A stretch of 64,000 nt of DNA, taken from Photobacterium sp. SKA34 (GTDB lineage Bacteria; Pseudomonadota; Gammaproteobacteria; Enterobacterales; Vibrionaceae). Made by a program: the position numbers and the translations under genes. Shown piece after piece: positions 60,313 through 64,000 of this stretch. The notes under the pieces were generated by a model. The model did not search any database. It was given only the letters and a program-made list of their open reading frames with translations, and was not told the DNA's origin. The stretch lies in the NCBI RefSeq assembly GCF_000153325.1, contig NZ_CH724144.1, forward strand, positions 377,138 through 441,137. Reading direction: 5' to 3'. Positions within the stretch are counted from its first letter, which is position 1. Every line of letters begins with the position of its first letter.

Positions 60313-60320
60313 GAATAAAT

Positions 60321-60953
60321 ATGAATTTACTTGAAAAGCTACAAACGATGAAAGTTGTGCCCGTTATCGCAATGGAAAATGCAAGTAATGCAGCAAAGCT
60401 TGCAAAAGTTCTGGTAGAGAATGGACTCCCATGTGCAGAGGTTACCTTTCGAACACCCGCCGCAAAAGAAGCAATTATTAATATGCGTAAGGCATATCCA
60501 GATATGCTATTGGGAGCGGGGACAGTTTTAACAACAAAACACGTCGATGATGCGATTGAAGCTGGCGTAGATTTTATCGTTAGCCCTGGATTTAATCCAA
60601 ACATTGTTAAATACAGTCAACAACGCAAGGTCAAAATTATTCCTGGAGTTAATAACCCAAGCTTGGTGGAACAAGCTTTGGAGATGGGAATTGATACACT
60701 GAAGTTCTTTCCTGCGGAGCCATCTGGTGGTGTTGCGATGCTAAAATCGTTAAGCGCAGTTTATCCTGTTAACTTTATGCCTACTGGTGGCGTTAATGAG
60801 GCTAACATAAATAATTATCTTACTTTACCTTCGGTACTTGCTTGTGGTGGTACTTGGATGGTCCCTAATGCTTTGATTGAAAATGAGCAGTGGGAAGATA
60901 TAGCCGTTTTAGTAAGGACTGTTGTAGAACAACTTCGTAAAACAGTTGTTTAA
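60321..60953 (+). CDS. eda: KDPG aldolase Eda
   Basis: A 210-residue class I aldolase that splits KDPG into pyruvate and glyceraldehyde-3-phosphate. Catalytic E40 is in AEVTFRTP and the Schiff-base lysine K128 is in DTLKFFPAE. GAGTVLT and PTGGVN phosphate-binding parts are present. It is the last gene of the lgoD operon and closes the route to central metabolism. Confidence 0.95.
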   Translation: MNLLEKLQTMKVVPVIAMENASNAAKLAKVLVENGLPCAEVTFRTPAAKEAIINMRKAYPDMLLGAGTVLTTKHVDDAIEAGVDFIVSPGFNPNIVKYSQQRKVKIIPGVNNPSLVEQALEMGIDTLKFFPAEPSGGVAMLKSLSAVYPVNFMPTGGVNEANINNYLTLPSVLACGGTWMVPNALIENEQWEDIAVLVRTVVEQLRKTVV

Positions 60954-60960
60954 CAATGAA

Positions 60961-60987
60961 AAAGTCAGGTTCATTGAACCTGACTTT
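60961..60987. terminator. Terminator between eda and yciA
   Basis: AAAGTCAGGTTCA / TGAACCTGACTTT, a 13-base perfect stem with one central base, between convergent genes. Confidence 0.8.
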
Positions 60988-60992
60988 GCTTA

Positions 60993-61394
60993 TTACGAGT
61001 TTTTTTGAATTGGGCGAGGGCGGCCTTCACTATTAATAGCAACATAATTAAATGTTGCTTCGCATACACGGTATCTATCACCGACAGCCTCAACATCGAC
61101 AGGCTTAACCCATACTTCAAGACCGACACTCATCGATGTATTACCAATACGCTTACATTCACCGTAACAGCAAACCACGTCACCAACACCAACGGGTGCT
61201 TTAAACTCTATTTTGTCAACAGAGACAGTTACAACACGCCCGCCAGAAATTTCTTTAGCAAGGATCGCGCCTGCTAAGTCCAATTGGGACATGATCCAAC
61301 CACCAAATATATCACCGTTGGCGTTGGTGTCGGCTGGCATGGCAAGCGTGCGAAGCAGAAGCTGTCCACGAGGGATATTATTTTCAGTGTTCAT
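60993..61394 (-). CDS. yciA: Acyl-CoA thioesterase YciA
   Basis: A 133-residue hot-dog-fold thioesterase, same size as E. coli YciA (132). The DTNANGDIFGGWIMSQLD stretch carries the catalytic Asp, and the SVDKIEFKAPVGVGD stretch follows. It hydrolyses a broad range of acyl-CoAs. The yciA-yciB-trpA neighbourhood is the conserved gammaproteobacterial one. Confidence 0.95.
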   Translation of the reverse strand: MNTENNIPRGQLLLRTLAMPADTNANGDIFGGWIMSQLDLAGAILAKEISGGRVVTVSVDKIEFKAPVGVGDVVCCYGECKRIGNTSMSVGLEVWVKPVDVEAVGDRYRVCEATFNYVAINSEGRPRPIQKNS

Positions 61395-61405
61395 GATTTA
61401 CAACT

Positions 61406-61945
61406 TTACTGGTTATTGTCACTTTTCGGTAAGTGGCGATAAATGTAGCCACCGGTGAGGAAGGTAAAGAGCAGCGTTAATGCTAATAGCCCAAATACCT
61501 TAAAGTCTACCCATATATCTAAAGGGAAATTGAATGCAATATAGATGTTTACTATAGCGCAGACAACAAAAAACACACTCCAAGCAAGGTTAATTCGTAA
61601 CCAAATTGATTCAGGTAAGGTAATTTCTTTACCTAGCATACTTTTGATCAGTGGTTTACCCATAAATTGGCTAATAAGTAATGCTAGGGCAAAGATGGCG
61701 TAGATGATGGTGACTTTCCACTTAATGAAGTTTTCGTCATGGAGGAAAATGGTTAACCCTCCAAAAACAGCCACTAATATGAAAGTAACAAGTTGCATTT
61801 TTTCGACTTTTTTATAGATAAACCAAGTCAAAGCTACCTGAACCGCTGTTGCTGCAATTAAAGCGCCTGTGGCGATAAAAATGCCACTCGTTTTGAATAA
61901 AATAAAGAAAATTATAAGGGGAATAAAATCTATTAATTGTTTCAT
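61406..61945 (-). CDS. yciB: Inner-membrane septation protein YciB/IspZ
   Basis: A 179-residue membrane protein of five helices, the same length as E. coli YciB (179). Characteristic parts are [15 protein letters not shown] at the start, [14 protein letters not shown] in the centre and [11 protein letters not shown] after it. It has a role in envelope synthesis and cell division. It is 11 bases upstream of yciA in the same direction. Confidence 0.94.
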   Translation of the reverse strand: MKQLIDFIPLIIFFILFKTSGIFIATGALIAATAVQVALTWFIYKKVEKMQLVTFILVAVFGGLTIFLHDENFIKWKVTIIYAIFALALLISQFMGKPLIKSMLGKEITLPESIWLRINLAWSVFFVVCAIVNIYIAFNFPLDIWVDFKVFGLLALTLLFTFLTGGYIYRHLPKSDNNQ

Positions 61946-62126
61946 TACAACAACTCATTTTTAATAATTATTGATAGTATACCTTTTTAGAATCATGAAT
62001 GAAAAACGATCAAAAAAAAGCTGCTCTTCACTATTGGATGGGAGAGTAGTTTGAGCGATATGAGCTTGGAAAAATAGACTAAGTAATATGCAGTAGAAAG
62101 AGTAATTCTGTGTAGGTAGAAATAGT

Positions 62127-62172
62127 TAAAAGCCTATCAACGAGAAAGTAACTCTCATTTGATAGGCTTTTA
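62127..62172 (-). terminator. Terminator of the trp operon
   Basis: AAAAGCCTATCAA / TTGATAGGCTTTT with an internal GAGA / TCTC pair, just after the trpA stop; the T-run lies on the minus strand. Confidence 0.85.
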
Positions 62173-62196
62173 TTAATAAATATTTTTAAGGTTTTT

Positions 62197-63003
62197 TTAG
62201 GGTTTACTTGCCGCTTTCATCGATGAAATGAATGCAGATAATTTTTCTAACATTACGGTGTTGTTTTCAAGGTTTTGCTCGATAATTTTGACTACTGCTG
62301 AGCCTGAGATTACGCCTGCTGCACCCGCAGTGATCGCTTCTTTAACTTGCTCTGGAGAAGAAATACCAAATCCTAATATAGCAGGCGGCGCGTTATGTGC
62401 TTTAAGGCTTGAGAGCAAATGATCAATTGGCATGCCTGCTTTTGTTTCAGCGCCTGTAACACCTGCGCGTGACAATAGATAAGTGTAACCACCACCGAGT
62501 TCGGATACAGCTTGGAGAGTGGTTTCGTCTGCGTTAGGTGGCGCAATAAAAATAGGATGAACACCGTATTTATTTGCTGCATCACGAAACTCTTGTGACG
62601 CATTAACGGGAACATCCGCAATTAATACTGAATCCACACCTGCTTTTGCGCATTGCTGATAAAAGTTATCGATGCCAGCGGCAAACACAAGGTTGGCGTA
62701 CATCAATAATCCGACTGGCACCTCTGGGTATTTTTGACGAATTTGTGTTAGTAATTCAAAACACAAAGCTGGTGTGGTGCCTGATTCTAATGCGCGAATG
62801 GTTGAGCCTTGAATTGTAGGACCATCAGCGAGAGGATCTGAAAATGGAATACCTAACTCTAAAGCATCAGCGCCAGACTCAACCAATGTATCAATGATTT
62901 TCATTGATTGTTCTGGTGTCGGATCGCCAATGGTAACAAAAGGCACAAAAGCGCCTTCATTGCGCTCAGCTAATGTGCTAAATAATTGTTGATAACGATC
63001 CAT
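62197..63003 (-). CDS. trpA: Tryptophan synthase alpha chain
   Basis: A 268-residue TIM barrel, the same length as E. coli TrpA (268), that cleaves indole-3-glycerol phosphate to indole and glyceraldehyde-3-phosphate. Catalytic Glu is in [19 protein letters not shown] and Asp in VLIADVPV; the phosphate loop is [10 protein letters not shown]. Its ATG shares one base with the trpB stop, so the two are coupled. Confidence 0.97.
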   Translation of the reverse strand: MDRYQQLFSTLAERNEGAFVPFVTIGDPTPEQSMKIIDTLVESGADALELGIPFSDPLADGPTIQGSTIRALESGTTPALCFELLTQIRQKYPEVPVGLLMYANLVFAAGIDNFYQQCAKAGVDSVLIADVPVNASQEFRDAANKYGVHPIFIAPPNADETTLQAVSELGGGYTYLLSRAGVTGAETKAGMPIDHLLSSLKAHNAPPAILGFGISSPEQVKEAITAGAAGVISGSAVVKIIEQNLENNTVMLEKLSAFISSMKAASKP

Positions 63004-64000
63004 TATAGTGCTCCTTTTTCCTGCAAAATATCGTGAACAGTAAAGATATCCTTGTCACCACGACCTGATAAGTTAACCACCAGCAATTGTTCTTTTTCTG
63101 GCTCTGCATGAATAAGTTTCATTGCATAAGCTAATGCATGAGCAGACTCAAGTGCAGGAATAATCCCTTCCTTACGGGCGAGTAATTGGAACGCATCCAA
63201 TGCTTCATCATCTGTCACAGAGCCGTATTCAGCACGACCTGTTGCATTTAAGTGAGCATGTTGTGGACCGACAGATGGGAAATCAAGACCTGCTGATACA
63301 GAGTAAGACTCTTCAACTTGACCATGTTGGTCTTGCATCAGTGGTGCTTTCATACCAAAGAAAATACCTAATGTACCGTGTTTAAGAGGTGCACCATGCA
63401 TGTCAGTATCTAAACCTTTGCCGGCGGGTTCTACACCAATTAGTTTTACATCGGTTTCTTCAATAAAATCTGAAAACATACCAATCGCGTTTGAGCCACC
63501 ACCAACACAGGCAATTAGAGCATCTGGTAGGCGACCTTCTTTCTCTAAGATCTGGGCTTTAGTTTCTTCACCAATAATATGCTGGAATTCTCGCACAATT
63601 GTTGGGAATGGGTGAGGACCCGCCGCTGTACCTAGCAAGTAGTGTGCGTTGTCATAACTTGAAGACCAATCACGCATTGCTTCATTACAAGCATCTTTTA
63701 AGGTTGAAGAGCCTGAGTGGACAGGAATAACTTCAGCGCCCATCAACTTCATACGGAATACGTTAGGGCTTTGACGTTCAACATCTTTAGCACCCATGTA
63801 AACGCGACATTTAAGACCGAGTAGTGCACAAGCAAGCGCGGTTGCAACACCGTGTTGACCCGCACCTGTTTCCGCGATGATCTCATTTTTACCCATGCGT
63901 TTAGCGAGTAATGCTTGACCTAAAACTTGGTTAGTTTTGTGCGCGCCACCGTGTAATAAATCTTCACGTTTCAGGTATAGCTTTGTTTTCGTCCCTTTAG
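63003..64000 (-). CDS. trpB: Tryptophan synthase beta chain, 5' end beyond the window
   Basis: About 332 residues are visible; the gene runs off the right edge. The PLP lysine lies in GGAHKTNQ just inside the visible N-terminal part. GAGQHG, the PLP-phosphate loop VGGGSNA and the C-terminal LSGRGDKD are present. It condenses indole with serine to make tryptophan. It is the gene before trpA in the trp operon. Confidence 0.97.
   Translation of the reverse strand, partial: KGTKTKLYLKREDLLHGGAHKTNQVLGQALLAKRMGKNEIIAETGAGQHGVATALACALLGLKCRVYMGAKDVERQSPNVFRMKLMGAEVIPVHSGSSTLKDACNEAMRDWSSSYDNAHYLLGTAAGPHPFPTIVREFQHIIGEETKAQILEKEGRLPDALIACVGGGSNAIGMFSDFIEETDVKLIGVEPAGKGLDTDMHGAPLKHGTLGIFFGMKAPLMQDQHGQVEESYSVSAGLDFPSVGPQHAHLNATGRAEYGSVTDDEALDAFQLLARKEGIIPALESAHALAYAMKLIHAEPEKEQLLVVNLSGRGDKDIFTVHDILQEKGAL

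Noticed and set aside
50409-60953. D-galacturonate or L-fucose catabolism as the main function of the cluster
   Set aside because: UxaC is missing for galacturonate. An enolase-type L-fuconate dehydratase is missing for L-fucose. LgoR and LgoD point to L-galactonate.

Overview
The window looks like chromosomal DNA of a marine gammaproteobacterium of the Vibrionaceae, most likely Photobacterium. This is inferred from the AT-rich composition, gene neighbourhoods such as trpB-trpA-yciB-yciA, close protein matches to enterobacterial and vibrio families, and a very large LapA-type adhesin locus. No integrase, transposase, phage or CRISPR gene was found.

Layout. (1) Positions 1-177 hold a truncated tRNA-Ser(GGA) and a tRNA-Ser(UGA); an almost identical pair recurs at 39442-39649, so about 39 kb lies between direct tRNA repeats. 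(2) 556-3469 (minus) is an ynjC-ynjD-ynjF transport/phospholipid operon without the usual binding protein YnjB. (3) 3697-7477 holds a pyruvate-sensing two-component pair (YpdA/YpdB, also called PyrS/PyrR) next to its known target type, the transporter YhjX, with a direct repeat resembling the YpdB site between them. alaE follows. (4) 8360-35639 (minus) is a 27-kb type I secretion/adhesin locus: two giant tandem LapA-like RTX adhesins, then LapB-, LapC- and LapE-like transporter parts, an OmpA-like lipoprotein and a PstS-like periplasmic protein. One adhesin is split by a 1-base deletion. The ABC transporter has an N-terminal frameshift and a Gly-to-Ser change in Walker A, so export may be lost. 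(5) 35928-39218 is a large MscK/MscM-type mechanosensitive channel.

(6) 40077-50218 is ordinary housekeeping and accessory content: a LysE exporter with divergent LysR regulator, M48 protease, YiaY-type alcohol dehydrogenase, cardiolipin synthase, pseudouridine synthase, SAM methyltransferase, a short SbmA-like protein, a lipoprotein and YciI. (7) 50409-60953 is a sugar-acid cluster that reads as a complete route for L-galactose: mutarotase, FucP-like symporter, lactonase (interrupted by one in-frame TAA), aldo/keto reductase, UxaB, UxaA, LgoR, LgoD, KdgK and Eda. The proposed flow is L-galactose > L-galactonolactone > L-galactonate > D-tagaturonate > D-altronate > KDG > KDPG > pyruvate + glyceraldehyde-3-phosphate. 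(8) 60993-64000 is yciA, yciB, trpA and the 3' part of trpB.

Three lesioned loci (adhesin, lapB-like transporter, lactonase) stand out in an otherwise intact window. They are either recent gene loss or sequence errors, and each can be checked at a named position.
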